Positions 42,982-52,136 of a DNA stretch of 64,000 nucleotides are shown piece by piece (position 1 is the stretch's first letter; each line of letters begins with the position of its first letter). The DNA is from Arhodomonas sp052060015. GTDB taxonomy: Bacteria; Pseudomonadota; Gammaproteobacteria; Nitrococcales; Nitrococcaceae. The notes beneath the pieces are model-generated. The model saw nothing but the letters and a program-made list of their open reading frames with translations, did no database searches and was not told the origin of the DNA. Location: the NCBI RefSeq assembly GCF_052060015.1, contig NZ_JBPODZ010000007.1, forward strand, positions 1 through 64,000. The letters run 5' to 3'. Position numbers and translations under genes: made by a program.

Positions 42982-44430
42982 GTGGCGGTCGCATCTCTTC
43001 GGGGGCGGGTGCTCCACAGCATGGGCTGGGTGGCGGGAAGCCGGCTGCTTGGCCAGGGGTTCACGTGGGCGGTAACGCTGGTGGTCATCCGCCTGCTGGA
43101 GCCCGCGGACTACGGGTTGATGGCCCTCGCCACCGTGTTCGTCGGGCTTATGACGCTGTTCTCCGAGCTCGGCCTCGGTCCGGCAGTGATCCAGGCTCGC
43201 GATCTCCAGCGCGATCAGCTGCGCGACGTCTTCGGGGCGTCAATTCTCTTCAACGCCGTGGTGGTGGCGGTACTGGTGGCCCTCGCGCCTGCCCTCGCCG
43301 CGTTCTTCGACGAGCCGCGGCTGACCGACGTGGTGCGCGTGCTGGCGCTGCAGTTTCTCATCGCCGCGGTGACCACGTTGCCCGCGGCAATATTGCAGCG
43401 GGAGATGCGTTTTCGTGGCTGGGCAGTGGGCAATCTTGCCGCCCAGGTCGGCGGCAGCCTGCTCACGCTGTTGCTCGCCTGGCAGGGCTTCGGCGTGTGG
43501 GCACTGGTCTGGGGCAATCTGGCCACCTTTGGCGTCCGGGCCGTGGTGGTCAACATTCTCGCCCGCTGCCTGCTTCTGCCGCGCCTTCGCCTGCGGCGCA
43601 TCCTTGGCATGCTGCGCTTTGGCGGGTTCGTTACCCTGAGCCGCTTTCTCTGGTTTGTCTACGAGCAGGCGGATTTCTTCATCGTGGGCAAGCTCCTGGG
43701 CAAGGAGGCGCTCGGCCTCTACTCGGTCGCCTACCAGCTCGCGAGCATGCCCATGCAGCGCACGGCCGGGATTCTCACCCGCGTCGCGCTACCCGCGTTC
43801 TCCACGATCCAGGCCGACGCGGAGACCGGTGGTCGCCAGTACCTCAAGGCGGTGCGGCTGGTGAGCCTGTTTCTGGTGCCCGTGCTCTGGGGCATGGCAA
43901 GCGTGGCGCCGGATGCCATCCCACTGGTGCTCGGCGAGCAATGGGCGTCCGCCCAGCTGCCTCTTCAGCTTATCTGTTTGGTGATCCCCCTGCGCATGAC
44001 CAGTACCTTGCTCACGCCGGCCCTGCAGGGCTACGGACGGGTGGATCTCGGTTTCGTCATGACCATGCGCTTTACCGTGGTCATGATCGCAGCGTTCCTG
44101 GTGGGGAGCCAATGGGGGATCGTCGGTGTTGCCCTGGCCTGGGTACTGGCCTGGCCGGTGGTGTACCTGGTGAACCTTGGGCGGACCCTGCCGGTGATCG
44201 GCTTGCAGCGCCGGCATTTGGTGCGGGCCCTGGGGCCCTCATGGGGGGCGGGTGCGTGCATGGCCGTCGCGGTGATCGGTGTGGACCGCATCCTGGGGGC
44301 CACTCTCGCCGGCCCGATGGGGCTGGTCACGCTGATCGGCGTGGGTGTAGTGGCGTACACCGGCGCGTCGCTCGCGCTCAACCGCCCGGGGTTGCTGGAG
44401 GCCTGCGATCTGCTGTGGCGGCGGGCCTGA
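42982..44430 (+). CDS. Wzx-type oligosaccharide flippase
   Basis: A polytopic protein of 482 aa in the MOP superfamily, resembling WzxC/RfbX-like flippases. About 12-14 hydrophobic helices begin at SMGWVAGSRLLGQGFTW, with RLLEPADYGLMALATVF typical of the family. It should flip the lipid-linked repeat unit across the inner membrane. It starts from a GTG at 42982 (GGGGG upstream), divergent from ATP-grasp copy 3. Only one base separates its stop from the convergent glycosyltransferase's stop. It is the only flippase gene in the window. Confidence 0.9.
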   Translation: MAVASLRGRVLHSMGWVAGSRLLGQGFTWAVTLVVIRLLEPADYGLMALATVFVGLMTLFSELGLGPAVIQARDLQRDQLRDVFGASILFNAVVVAVLVALAPALAAFFDEPRLTDVVRVLALQFLIAAVTTLPAAILQREMRFRGWAVGNLAAQVGGSLLTLLLAWQGFGVWALVWGNLATFGVRAVVVNILARCLLLPRLRLRRILGMLRFGGFVTLSRFLWFVYEQADFFIVGKLLGKEALGLYSVAYQLASMPMQRTAGILTRVALPAFSTIQADAETGGRQYLKAVRLVSLFLVPVLWGMASVAPDAIPLVLGEQWASAQLPLQLICLVIPLRMTSTLLTPALQGYGRVDLGFVMTMRFTVVMIAAFLVGSQWGIVGVALAWVLAWPVVYLVNLGRTLPVIGLQRRHLVRALGPSWGAGACMAVAVIGVDRILGATLAGPMGLVTLIGVGVVAYTGASLALNRPGLLEACDLLWRRA

Positions 44431-44431
44431 G

Positions 44432-45610
44432 TCAGTCCGGCATCAGCGACTCGATCACGCGCACCCGCTCGTCCCAGCTGTTCGCGCGGGCGACATCGCG
44501 GCGTCGCGCCGCGCGGGCGGCGTCGCCGTCGCCGATGCCGGCCTCGATGGCGGCGAGCCACTCGGCGTCCGTGTGTGCGATATCTACCACGGCCGCGAAC
44601 TCGCGGACACTGTCCAGGTCAGTGCTCACCACGGGTCGGCCGGTGGCGAGGTACTCGTGGAGTTTCAGCGGGTACCCCCACTGCACCCAGAGGTCGTCGC
44701 GGTGCGTGTAGCACATGAGGTTGACGTCCATGCCCGCGACGTAGGCCGGCAGCTCGTCCGGGCGCTTCTCGCCCAGGAACCGGATATTGGCCGCCGTCAG
44801 GCAATGCCAGTATCCGGGCTCGCTGCGCGCGTCGAGGTTGGCCACCGGGCCCACGAGCACGAACTGCCACTGGGGGCGTGCGGCGGCGAGGCGGACGATC
44901 AGGTCGAAATCTACTTTCCGGTTGAGCCGGCCGATATAGCCCACGCGTGGACCGGGAATCGACGCGAGATCGCTCGGCTCGGCCTCGGCGGTCTCGTTGA
45001 ACAACTGGAAATCGACGCCATTGGGCAGCCAATGCACCTTTCGATGAACGAGCTTCTCCAAAGTCTCCGCGAGCAACCGTGACACGGCGGTCACGACGTC
45101 AGCCCGTGCCAGCAGTTCCCGGTCCAATGCCTCGAGACGCGGATTCCATCCCGGTGTCTTCCGGAAGTGGTCATAGACATGGTAGTGAACGTGGCGCGGC
45201 CTCGCGCCTCGCAGGTAGGGCCAGTGGACCGGGTGGAAGATGAGCCCGAAGAGCTTATGGTCGCCGGTGCCGAGAATTCGCTGATAGCGACGGCCACCGA
45301 TTCGAGCGGTGGTCTGGCTGAGTGCGGGCCAGCGCCCGGGGTCGATCAGCCAGCGCGGCGGGTACTCGCAGCGGGCGGGACCGCAATCCGCCACGCGCCC
45401 GGCCAGCCCGGCGGCACGCCAGGAGGCGCTGCGCACCTGCCAGCTTCGCCAGGGTCCGGCGCTTACCAGCAGGCGGTGGCGCTGGGCCAGGCGGCTGATG
45501 AGCTGCTCTCGATTCATCCATGGACCGTCCCAGTCCACGTCTGCGAGCACCAAGATACGGTGTTCGCCCTCCCGTTGCCCCCGCCGCGGGATCGACGCCG
45601 ACGCCCTCAT
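44432..45610 (-). CDS. Glycosyltransferase (GT-B fold)
   Basis: A 392-aa glycosyltransferase. The N-terminal half has ILVLADVDWDGPWMNREQL and HVHYHVYDHFRKTPG. The donor domain has VHWLPNGVDFQLF, VGYIGRLNRKVDFDL, FVLVGPVANLD and YPLKLHEYLATGRPVVSTDL. The pattern is similar to family 1/4 transferases that act on lipid-linked sugars. It is the last gene of a three-gene minus-strand unit with the TPR protein (4-base overlap) and the propeller protein. Confidence 0.88.
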   Translation of the reverse strand: MRASASIPRRGQREGEHRILVLADVDWDGPWMNREQLISRLAQRHRLLVSAGPWRSWQVRSASWRAAGLAGRVADCGPARCEYPPRWLIDPGRWPALSQTTARIGGRRYQRILGTGDHKLFGLIFHPVHWPYLRGARPRHVHYHVYDHFRKTPGWNPRLEALDRELLARADVVTAVSRLLAETLEKLVHRKVHWLPNGVDFQLFNETAEAEPSDLASIPGPRVGYIGRLNRKVDFDLIVRLAAARPQWQFVLVGPVANLDARSEPGYWHCLTAANIRFLGEKRPDELPAYVAGMDVNLMCYTHRDDLWVQWGYPLKLHEYLATGRPVVSTDLDSVREFAAVVDIAHTDAEWLAAIEAGIGDGDAARAARRRDVARANSWDERVRVIESLMPD

Positions 45611-46107
45611 GGGGACCGACTCCCTTCGAGGTCTTCCAGGCGCTCCCGCGCCCGGGCCAGCCCAGGGTCACGTTCCAGGGCGTGGCGGTAGGCCGTGCGG
45701 GCCGTGTCTAGTTCGCCGAGGCGTTCGTGGTAGAGGCCGCACAGTAACCAGGTCTCGGCGTACTGGGGAAATAAGGCCACGGCCCGCTCGAAGTAGGTAA
45801 CGGCATCCCGCGCGTGGCCCGGCCAGGCGAGTGCGATACGCGCCGCCAGCGCCAGGGCAATCGGGTCGTTGGGAAACCGCCCGAGGATGAAGCGGGCATC
45901 CTGCATGGCGTAGCGGTAGGCGCCGCGCTCGAGTTTCCGCTCGGCGGGGGTGAGGTGGTAGCCGCGGGCATTCTCCAGCAGGCCCGGTGGCGCGTCGCCC
46001 GCGTAGTAATCGTGGGGGCCGTCCGCGGCTACACGTGCCGACGCCAACAGTGCCACGAGTAGCAGCCAGAGACCGGACCGGCGGTGGGAACGTGGCAGCC
46101 ACTGCAT
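45607..46107 (-). CDS. Secreted TPR-like protein
   Basis: A 166-aa protein with an N-terminal signal/anchor (GLWLLLVALLASARVAA) and at least two tetratricopeptide-like repeats from about residue 75 (ARDAVTYFERAVALFPQYAE and ARTAYRHALERDPGLARARE). It should act in the periplasm, probably as a binding partner. It follows the propeller protein after 63 bases and overlaps the glycosyltransferase start by four bases. No exosortase signal is present. Function unknown. Confidence 0.75.
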   Translation of the reverse strand: MQWLPRSHRRSGLWLLLVALLASARVAADGPHDYYAGDAPPGLLENARGYHLTPAERKLERGAYRYAMQDARFILGRFPNDPIALALAARIALAWPGHARDAVTYFERAVALFPQYAETWLLCGLYHERLGELDTARTAYRHALERDPGLARARERLEDLEGSRSP

Positions 46108-46170
46108 CGCCTCGTGTCCTCACGGTGTGGAGACAAGCGCAATTCTAGCCCAAGCCCGCCGGAGTAGCCG

Positions 46171-48561
46171 CTATTGCGTGCGCTCGATGGACAGCAGCCA
46201 GAACCGGTTGTTCTCCACCCCACTGTAGTTGTTGCCCCCGATGAACACCTGCTCGCTGGTGGCGGCGTAGGCCAGATGGCGGCTGCGCAGCAGTGCGGGG
46301 GGCAGCTGGCCGGTGATGTCGACCACCGTGCCGGTGTCGAAGCGGTAGAGCAGCAGCTTCGCGGGCGTGGTGTCGAAAGCGAGGATCAGCAGTGCGTCCA
46401 GGTGCTCCAGGTAGACCAGATGCGAGAATTCGGTGCGCGCGCGAAACGGCAGGGTGATCACGTCGCCCGAGTCGTGGGTATCGATATCCCAGTACATGAG
46501 CGTGTTGGTCACGTGATCCGGAGCGAAGTCCGAGGGGGAGCGAATGGTATAGATCCGCCGGCCCGCCTTGGCCATGTACTGCCCGGCGTAGAAGCCCTCG
46601 AGGATCTCGGTGGTACGGCTCCATCGGGCCGTGTCGGGGTTCCAGATAAGCACCTGCCCGTTGGCGTAGCCGGCGGGCATGTAGACGCGGTCGGTGACCT
46701 CGTCGTAGACGGCATACTTCGCCTTCTTGCGCCCCGATCGGACTTCGTTCACGTCGTTTTGACCGGTGGGCACGGACCATTGGCGGCTCTCCGGGTCGAA
46801 GGCCATGACGCGGTTTTCCGTGCCGCGACAGTTGTTATTGCCATACTGCAGGCCCGGCAATGCCCAGAACTGCTCGCGCCGGGAATCCCAGACCCAGCCG
46901 ATCTGGTCGGGGCCGTAGAAGTTGGTCGCGCCGGCGGGGGCGCAGTAGGGATACTCCTCACGCCAGGTGCCGTCTCTCGGGTCCAACGAATACATCTCCT
47001 GGCGGGCGGAGGCGCCATGGCCCGGGCCGCCGTAGTCACCGCCGAGCCAGTAGAGCCGCCCGTTCATCGGGTTCTCGGCGATGCGTCCGTGCTTGCACTC
47101 GTTGGAGCATGGTCCATTGCCGCGCGCGGGGAACTGGTAGCCCGCGCCGGCGATGCGGTAGCCGGCCACGACTTGGTCGATATCGCCCGCCGGCTCGGAG
47201 GGGGTGGACGGGCCCGGATCGGACGTGCCCGCGGAATCGCCGTTATCGTCGTCCTTGCCGTTGTCGTTACCCTCGTCGACGGTGCCCGAAGTGCCGCGGT
47301 CCGAGCGCACCTGCAGGATCCGTGGTGGGGCGGGGGGGGCGACGGCCTGATTGTTCCCCGGCGAAACCGGTTCGCCCTCGTCGAGGATCACCTCACTGGG
47401 GCCACGATGCTCGCCCGGGCACTCGTCGCTGTCGTTGAGGCTTAGGCAGTAGACTTCGGCGTGGCTGCCCCAACCGCCGTTGTCCCACTCACCGCCGCGG
47501 TAGATGTGGCCCACGCCGGGAATGTACGCCCCCACGGCACGGTCACCCACGGGCATGCCGGCCTCCCGGGAAATGTCTCGCCAGCGGTTACCCTCGAGCT
47601 CGTAGACGAGTACCCGGTTACTCTGGAGCCCTTGGAACACCACCGCCGCGTTCGCCGTGCTGTCATAGGTGACCGTGGCCGCGTCGTTGATTGGGACCGG
47701 GGCGTCGGCCAGGCGCTCCCAGCGAACGGTGGGGACGTGCAGACGCCAGGTTTCCGCCAGCTTGGGCCCCCGGTACTTCTTCGTGCCCCCGAAGAGATAG
47801 AAGTACTCGCCGGCGCAGATACCGAGCCGCCGCGCATAGTTGCGCGGCCCCGGTGGCTGGCCCGTGTGGCGGCGCACCACATAGGGCTGTGCGCCGCCGT
47901 CCTGGGGCTCGATGAGATAGAGGTGACCATCATTCTTGCCGCCGTAGGCGACCAGCGTTTCCCGGGCGGGGCAGGTGGCGGTGGCGAGGTTCCACTCCTT
48001 GATCAGGTACTTAGCGCCCTCGTTCGCGTAGTCGGCCGGGAGGAAGCCCTCGCGTTCGGTGCGGGCTACGAGATGGATCCAAGCCTTGTGGGAGAAGTCC
48101 CAGATGCCGTGGTTGCCGGCGGTGGTGAACGGCGAGGTGAGCCAGAGCTGGCCCGATTCGCCCTCCCAGGGTACGTAGAAGCCCATGTAGTTGTTGCGAC
48201 CCGACGCATAGGGAAAGAACGGGTCGCGGTCGGTGTTCGTCCACACGGGGCTGGATGGGTCGCCCCAGGCGAACCATTGGTCGCGGCTCAGGGCGTCGTG
48301 GTTGGCCTGCTGCCAGACCAGCCAGCGGTCCGCCGCGGGGTCATAGGCGCGCATCGCATTGTTGCTGTCCGGCACGTGATTGTGTCCCATCAGCGGCATG
48401 AACAACGTCCCGTCGCCGTCGGGGTCAGCCACGGCATAGCCCGACGCCCAGCCCATGGCATAGCCCTCCGGGTCCTTGGTAATGGGGCCCGTCGAGTAAG
48501 CGGCCTCGGCGAGGGGGATGCCGGCTGCGATAAGTACGGCGGCGGCGAGGATACGGCGCAT
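46171..48561 (-). CDS. Secreted beta-propeller (kelch-like) protein with acidic linker
   Basis: A 796-aa protein with signal peptide MRRILAAAVLIAAGIPLAEA. Repeated blades are visible with Trp/Tyr-rich strands (NAMRAYDPAADRWLVW, YYLFGG-like segments, ETWRLHVPTVRWERLADAP, MAFDPESRQWSVP), as in kelch or galactose-oxidase-type propellers. Around residues 405-465 lies a proline- and Asp/Asn-rich stretch (VDEGNDNGKDDDNGD) separating two propeller-like halves. No PEP-CTERM or transmembrane C-terminus. It may bind or modify the extracellular polysaccharide; no catalytic residues are assigned. The start at 48561 follows AGGAGG. A sigma-70-like promoter lies 45 bases upstream. Confidence 0.8.
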   Translation of the reverse strand: MRRILAAAVLIAAGIPLAEAAYSTGPITKDPEGYAMGWASGYAVADPDGDGTLFMPLMGHNHVPDSNNAMRAYDPAADRWLVWQQANHDALSRDQWFAWGDPSSPVWTNTDRDPFFPYASGRNNYMGFYVPWEGESGQLWLTSPFTTAGNHGIWDFSHKAWIHLVARTEREGFLPADYANEGAKYLIKEWNLATATCPARETLVAYGGKNDGHLYLIEPQDGGAQPYVVRRHTGQPPGPRNYARRLGICAGEYFYLFGGTKKYRGPKLAETWRLHVPTVRWERLADAPVPINDAATVTYDSTANAAVVFQGLQSNRVLVYELEGNRWRDISREAGMPVGDRAVGAYIPGVGHIYRGGEWDNGGWGSHAEVYCLSLNDSDECPGEHRGPSEVILDEGEPVSPGNNQAVAPPAPPRILQVRSDRGTSGTVDEGNDNGKDDDNGDSAGTSDPGPSTPSEPAGDIDQVVAGYRIAGAGYQFPARGNGPCSNECKHGRIAENPMNGRLYWLGGDYGGPGHGASARQEMYSLDPRDGTWREEYPYCAPAGATNFYGPDQIGWVWDSRREQFWALPGLQYGNNNCRGTENRVMAFDPESRQWSVPTGQNDVNEVRSGRKKAKYAVYDEVTDRVYMPAGYANGQVLIWNPDTARWSRTTEILEGFYAGQYMAKAGRRIYTIRSPSDFAPDHVTNTLMYWDIDTHDSGDVITLPFRARTEFSHLVYLEHLDALLILAFDTTPAKLLLYRFDTGTVVDITGQLPPALLRSRHLAYAATSEQVFIGGNNYSGVENNRFWLLSIERTQ

Positions 48562-48605
48562 TCCGGGAGGCCTCCTACCTGAGCACATGCGCGTGCGGGC
48601 ATGCG

Positions 48606-48634
48606 CTTATAATTGGGCCACGACTGCTCGGCAA
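48606..48634 (-). promoter_or_regulatory. Candidate sigma-70 promoter of the propeller gene unit
   Basis: On the minus strand, TTGCCG (48634-48629) and TATAAG (48611-48606) are 17 bases apart. The predicted start near 48599 gives a leader of about 38 bases before the propeller gene. It is one of the few AT-rich positions in the region. Confidence 0.45.
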
Positions 48635-48820
48635 CGATGGCGGACGCAGCGGCTAAGCTTGCCCGCATTCACCCCGGGATTCGAGCCCTGGCCGACGACG
48701 GGGCATATTCTGCGGATTGAAGGCGCCGCTTGGCTGAGGCGCATCCGCGGACACGGTTGCTGAGTTGGTCACACTATGCGTGGAATACGCCGGTGAATCC
48801 GGTATTAGGGGGAGGGGGCG

Positions 48821-49825
48821 ATGGTACGGGCGGCAGAGATCCACTCCGGTGCCGGGGATGTGTTCATGTCGCGCCATTGGCATGTGGCCTGGCGTGAGGC
48901 ATTCGCGGGGGGTGAGCACTGGTGTGAGACGCCCGAGGGCGTTGCCGTCATGATCGGCCGGCTCCGCCTCGGGCCCTTCCGAATCCAGCGCGCCCGACTG
49001 CCATGCAATGCTCACACGCCCTGGGTGAGCCTGCCCCACGTGGCAGTGGCGCGGGGGCTTCGAGCGTGGTTCGACGGCAGCCACTGTGATCTGCTGGTGT
49101 TGCCGCTGTTGCGGCGCACCGCGGCGCTCTACTCGGTCTTCCCGCCGGACTGGCTCACCCGCTGGCAGCCGGGCGAGCGTGCCCCGTTCGTTGATTGCCG
49201 CGGACGCTGGGAGGACTACTGGTCCAACCGAGGGCGCAAGACCCGCTCGGAGTGGGCCCGTGCGGAGCGACGCCTGGACGCCGAGGGCTTTGCGCTGGAG
49301 TGCCACGATGGCGTCCGGGATCTTGACGACGTGCTGGCGGAGGTCTTCGCCATCGAGGGCGATGGCTGGAAGGGTGAGGGGGGATCGGCTATCGCCCAGA
49401 GCAAGGCTCTCGTGGACTTTTATCGGCGTGTATGCCACGCGTGGGCGGCGCAGGGGCGGCTGCGTGTGTATTTTCTCGCTCGAGCTGGCGAGCGCGTCGC
49501 CTGTCAGCTGTGCGTGGTCAGCGAGGGGCGGCTGGTGTCGTTGAAGATCGGCTTCCGCCATGCCTATGCCCGCTTCGCCCCGGGGCAGGTCCTGCAACTG
49601 AAGATCCTGCGTGCCAGCTTTCCCGACCCGGAGGTCTCACGCTTCGACATGCTGGGGCCGGAGACAGTGCATAAGCGCAAATGGGCAACAGATGCCGAGC
49701 AGCTTTGGAACGTACGGGTCTATCGGCTGACCCCGGGCGGCCTCCTGTCGGCCTGGCGCTGGTCGCTGGTGCCGGCGCTGCGAGCGTGGCTGAGAGGTGC
49801 CGGCGCGGCATCGGCCGATGGGTGA
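48821..49825 (+). CDS. FemAB/GNAT-type acyltransferase
   Basis: A 334-aa protein with the two-domain FemAB-like pattern. Features include FVDCRGRWEDYWSNRGRK, followed by TRSEWARAERRLDAEGF, then VYFLARAGERVACQLCVV, KIGFRHAYARFAPGQVLQL and RFDMLGPETVHKRKWATDA. This is the same layout as at 58883 and 38963. It probably acylates or aminoacylates a sugar of the polysaccharide. No certain promoter was seen upstream. Its last 106 bases overlap the formyltransferase gene on the other strand. Confidence 0.8.
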   Translation: MVRAAEIHSGAGDVFMSRHWHVAWREAFAGGEHWCETPEGVAVMIGRLRLGPFRIQRARLPCNAHTPWVSLPHVAVARGLRAWFDGSHCDLLVLPLLRRTAALYSVFPPDWLTRWQPGERAPFVDCRGRWEDYWSNRGRKTRSEWARAERRLDAEGFALECHDGVRDLDDVLAEVFAIEGDGWKGEGGSAIAQSKALVDFYRRVCHAWAAQGRLRVYFLARAGERVACQLCVVSEGRLVSLKIGFRHAYARFAPGQVLQLKILRASFPDPEVSRFDMLGPETVHKRKWATDAEQLWNVRVYRLTPGGLLSAWRWSLVPALRAWLRGAGAASADG

Positions 49826-50571
49826 GCGCTCCCGCGGACTCGCTCCGTGAGGGTGGCTTCGCTCCGCAACAGCGCCATGACCGGTTCCGCTGCCGCTAGC
49901 GCCAAGCGGCGGCGCAGGCGCACCGGGTCACGCCCCTGGCCGGCGATGTCCACCGTTCTCTGGGCGATCACCTCGCCGGTATCGACCCCGGTGTCGACCC
50001 GGTGCACACTCACGCCCGTGCGACGCTCGCCGGCGGCGAGTGCCGCTCCGATGGGGTCCGGGCCGCGGAAAGCGGGCAGCAGGGAGCAGTGCACGTTGTA
50101 AACGCCGTCGCGCGGCGCGGCGATCAGGGGCTCGCGGAGGATATGGTGAAAGGTGATCATCACCACGAGGTCCGGGTCCTGCGCGGTCACAAAGCGTAGC
50201 GTCCCGGGGGCGGCGGCGTCGCGGGTCTCGAGCACCGGGAGCCTGCGGTCGTCGCTGAAGTCCTCGATGCGTCGCCAGGGGAGGACGTTGCCCAGACCCG
50301 TGAGCCTCGCGACGGCGCGCAGGCGTCGCCGCGCCGTGAAGAGCGCGCGCCGGCGGCGATAGGCGAGGGCATGGCGCAGTGCGGGCCCGGTGTAACACCG
50401 CGATGGTCGCGGCCGTGCGGCGCCGGCTTTCGCCGCGGGGCGTGAGAGCACGACGGCAACGATCGCGTCCAGGCACGCGGGGTTCTGTTTGCGGATCGCT
50501 TGGAGCACTTCCGCACCGAGCGGCGCACCGGCGCAGCTGAAGAGCACCACCCGTGGGCGACGATCGTTCAC
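49720..50571 (-). CDS. Formyltransferase family protein
   Basis: A 283-aa protein of the methionyl-tRNA/sugar N-formyltransferase fold. The catalytic motifs are GVYNVHCSLLPAFRGPDPI (Asn and His) and VDTGVDTGEVIAQ (Asp), so a 10-formyl-tetrahydrofolate-dependent formyl transfer is likely. In polysaccharide loci such enzymes often formylate an amino sugar. The GTG at 50571 overlaps the glycosyltransferase stop (GTGA), suggesting coupling. The last 35 residues are low in complexity and overlap the FemAB gene; the true end may function mainly before them. Confidence 0.85.
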   Translation of the reverse strand: MNDRRPRVVLFSCAGAPLGAEVLQAIRKQNPACLDAIVAVVLSRPAAKAGAARPRPSRCYTGPALRHALAYRRRRALFTARRRLRAVARLTGLGNVLPWRRIEDFSDDRRLPVLETRDAAAPGTLRFVTAQDPDLVVMITFHHILREPLIAAPRDGVYNVHCSLLPAFRGPDPIGAALAAGERRTGVSVHRVDTGVDTGEVIAQRTVDIAGQGRDPVRLRRRLALAAAEPVMALLRSEATLTERVRGSAHPSADAAPAPLSHARSAGTSDQRQADRRPPGVSR

Positions 50572-51878
50572 GATGCCTGTGACCTCGGTGGCGCGGCGAC
50601 GCACTCCTCCAGCAGCTCGGCGAGCGTTGCCGACAGACGCTCGCGGCTGTAGCGGGCCACCCTCGCGGGCGCAGCGTCCGGTGTCCCCGGGGTCCGGCGC
50701 TCGGCGTAGGCCGCGCGCAGCGCGGCGGCGATCCCCTCGACGTCCGTCGGGGCCACCGGCCGCCCCGCGCCGGTCTCCTGCAGCAGTTCCGCCACGGCGC
50801 CCCCAGAAACCAGGGCGAGCAACGGCCGACCGAGGCGGAGGTATTCGTACACCTTGGCCGGCACCTGCAGGTGCGACCAGCGGCGCGCGGCCCGAGTCGC
50901 GGTGCTTTCCCCCAGAGGCTCGCCGAGCACCACAAGCAGATCCGCGCCGGCCATTCGGGCCACGGCCTGGCCGTAAGGCACGCGCTGGACGGTGACCTCG
51001 CAGAGCCCGGTGAGCCCGCGCTCGGCGATGGCCTCCCGGAAGGCCCGCGTTTCACCGTAGGCGCCGGCGCCGAGGAAGGTCAGACGCACCCCGGCGCGCG
51101 GGAGCCAGCCACGCTCCAGCGCGAGGCGCAGACCGTCAAGCAGTGGGCGTGGGTTGCGGTTGCCCGCCGAGATCATACCTGGGTAGAGGATGTCGAAGCC
51201 TTTGCGCACCACCGGCTTGATACCGTGAAAGTCGGCTTCGTCGTAGCCGTTGGGGATGGTGACGAAGCGCGTCGGCGGGAGGTTCGGGTAGCGCTCTAGG
51301 AACCAGCGGCGCATCGCGGGTGTGTTACAGATCACGCGGTCAGCGCTGGCGAGCACTCGTTGCTCGAGCCAGCCTTCCAGGCGCCGGCGCAGCGCTGGCA
51401 TGGAGTCCTCGACCCAGGGGTCCCGGAAGTCCGCTATCCAGGGCAGTCCCGTGCGTTTGCTCAGGCGCAGGCCGATCAGGTGGGCGGTGGCTGGTGGGTA
51501 GGTGGTGTAGATTGCCTCAATACCGCCCTCGCGAATGAGCCGCAGCCCCGTGGCGGTTGCCCCTGGTAGCCACGGCCAGAAGCGGTCCGGCATGGCGAGC
51601 AGGTCCGGGTAGACGCCGCGGATACCGAACAGGTGCTTGACGTTGCCGGCCCAAGGGCGGTGGATGGTCACCTGGGCAGGCACTTGGGCGAGCGATGCCG
51701 GGTCGACGGAGTAGTACATCCGCTCCGGCACGCTGACCACATCGCTCGTCCAGCCGTGGTGCGCCAGATACTGGGTGAACTTCAGCGTACGCAGCACCCC
51801 CGTGCTCGTGTTATCCGGCAGGTAGTGGAACGCCACCATCAGAAGGCGGCGTGATCGCGGTCGAGTGTGTTGATCCAT
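50568..51878 (-). CDS. Glycosyltransferase (GT-B fold)
   Basis: A 436-aa glycosyltransferase. It begins RRLLMVAFHYLPDNTSTGVL and has GLPWIADFRDPWVED, FVTIPNGYDEADFHG, DILYPGMISAGNRNPRPLL and VPAKVYEYLRLGRPLLALV. The DFRDPW and PAKxYEYL patterns are those of bacterial family 4-type transferases of cell-surface glycans. The ATG at 51878 is the family start; an in-frame extension of 138 residues upstream has no recognisable content. It is translationally coupled to the formyltransferase. A sigma-54-like site lies 56-70 bases upstream. Confidence 0.88.
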   Translation of the reverse strand: MDQHTRPRSRRLLMVAFHYLPDNTSTGVLRTLKFTQYLAHHGWTSDVVSVPERMYYSVDPASLAQVPAQVTIHRPWAGNVKHLFGIRGVYPDLLAMPDRFWPWLPGATATGLRLIREGGIEAIYTTYPPATAHLIGLRLSKRTGLPWIADFRDPWVEDSMPALRRRLEGWLEQRVLASADRVICNTPAMRRWFLERYPNLPPTRFVTIPNGYDEADFHGIKPVVRKGFDILYPGMISAGNRNPRPLLDGLRLALERGWLPRAGVRLTFLGAGAYGETRAFREAIAERGLTGLCEVTVQRVPYGQAVARMAGADLLVVLGEPLGESTATRAARRWSHLQVPAKVYEYLRLGRPLLALVSGGAVAELLQETGAGRPVAPTDVEGIAAALRAAYAERRTPGTPDAAPARVARYSRERLSATLAELLEECVAAPPRSQAS

Positions 51879-51933
51879 CGTCCCCAGGGCCCTCCGGTGG
51901 CCGCGCCAGTGGACGGCTCGGCGGGCCGTTCGA

Positions 51934-51948
51934 GCTGCGTCCGAGCCA
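51934..51948 (-). promoter_or_regulatory. Weak -24/-12-like site upstream of the glycosyltransferase
   Basis: On the minus strand TGGCTCG-GACG-CAGC. The -24 half matches six of seven consensus bases. The -12 half is CAGC rather than TTGC, though GG and GC keep the 10-base spacing. It could place the glycosyltransferase-formyltransferase pair under PrsR. Chance occurrence in GC-rich DNA is quite possible. Confidence 0.25.
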
Positions 51949-52136
51949 CTGTCGTAGTGTAGGCCAACTTCCGTGATACGGGGCGGCGCTGGTCGCCCGA
52001 CGAGCGGTGCGTCGAAGGGGCCTGACGGTGGATCAGCGGCGCGGCGGCGTCGCCGAGGAGCGGTTATTCTTGGAAGGGTGTCGGTGCGACGCCGGTCACG
52101 TTTGCCGCGCCGATGGGGGTGGCTGGAGGGTCGACA

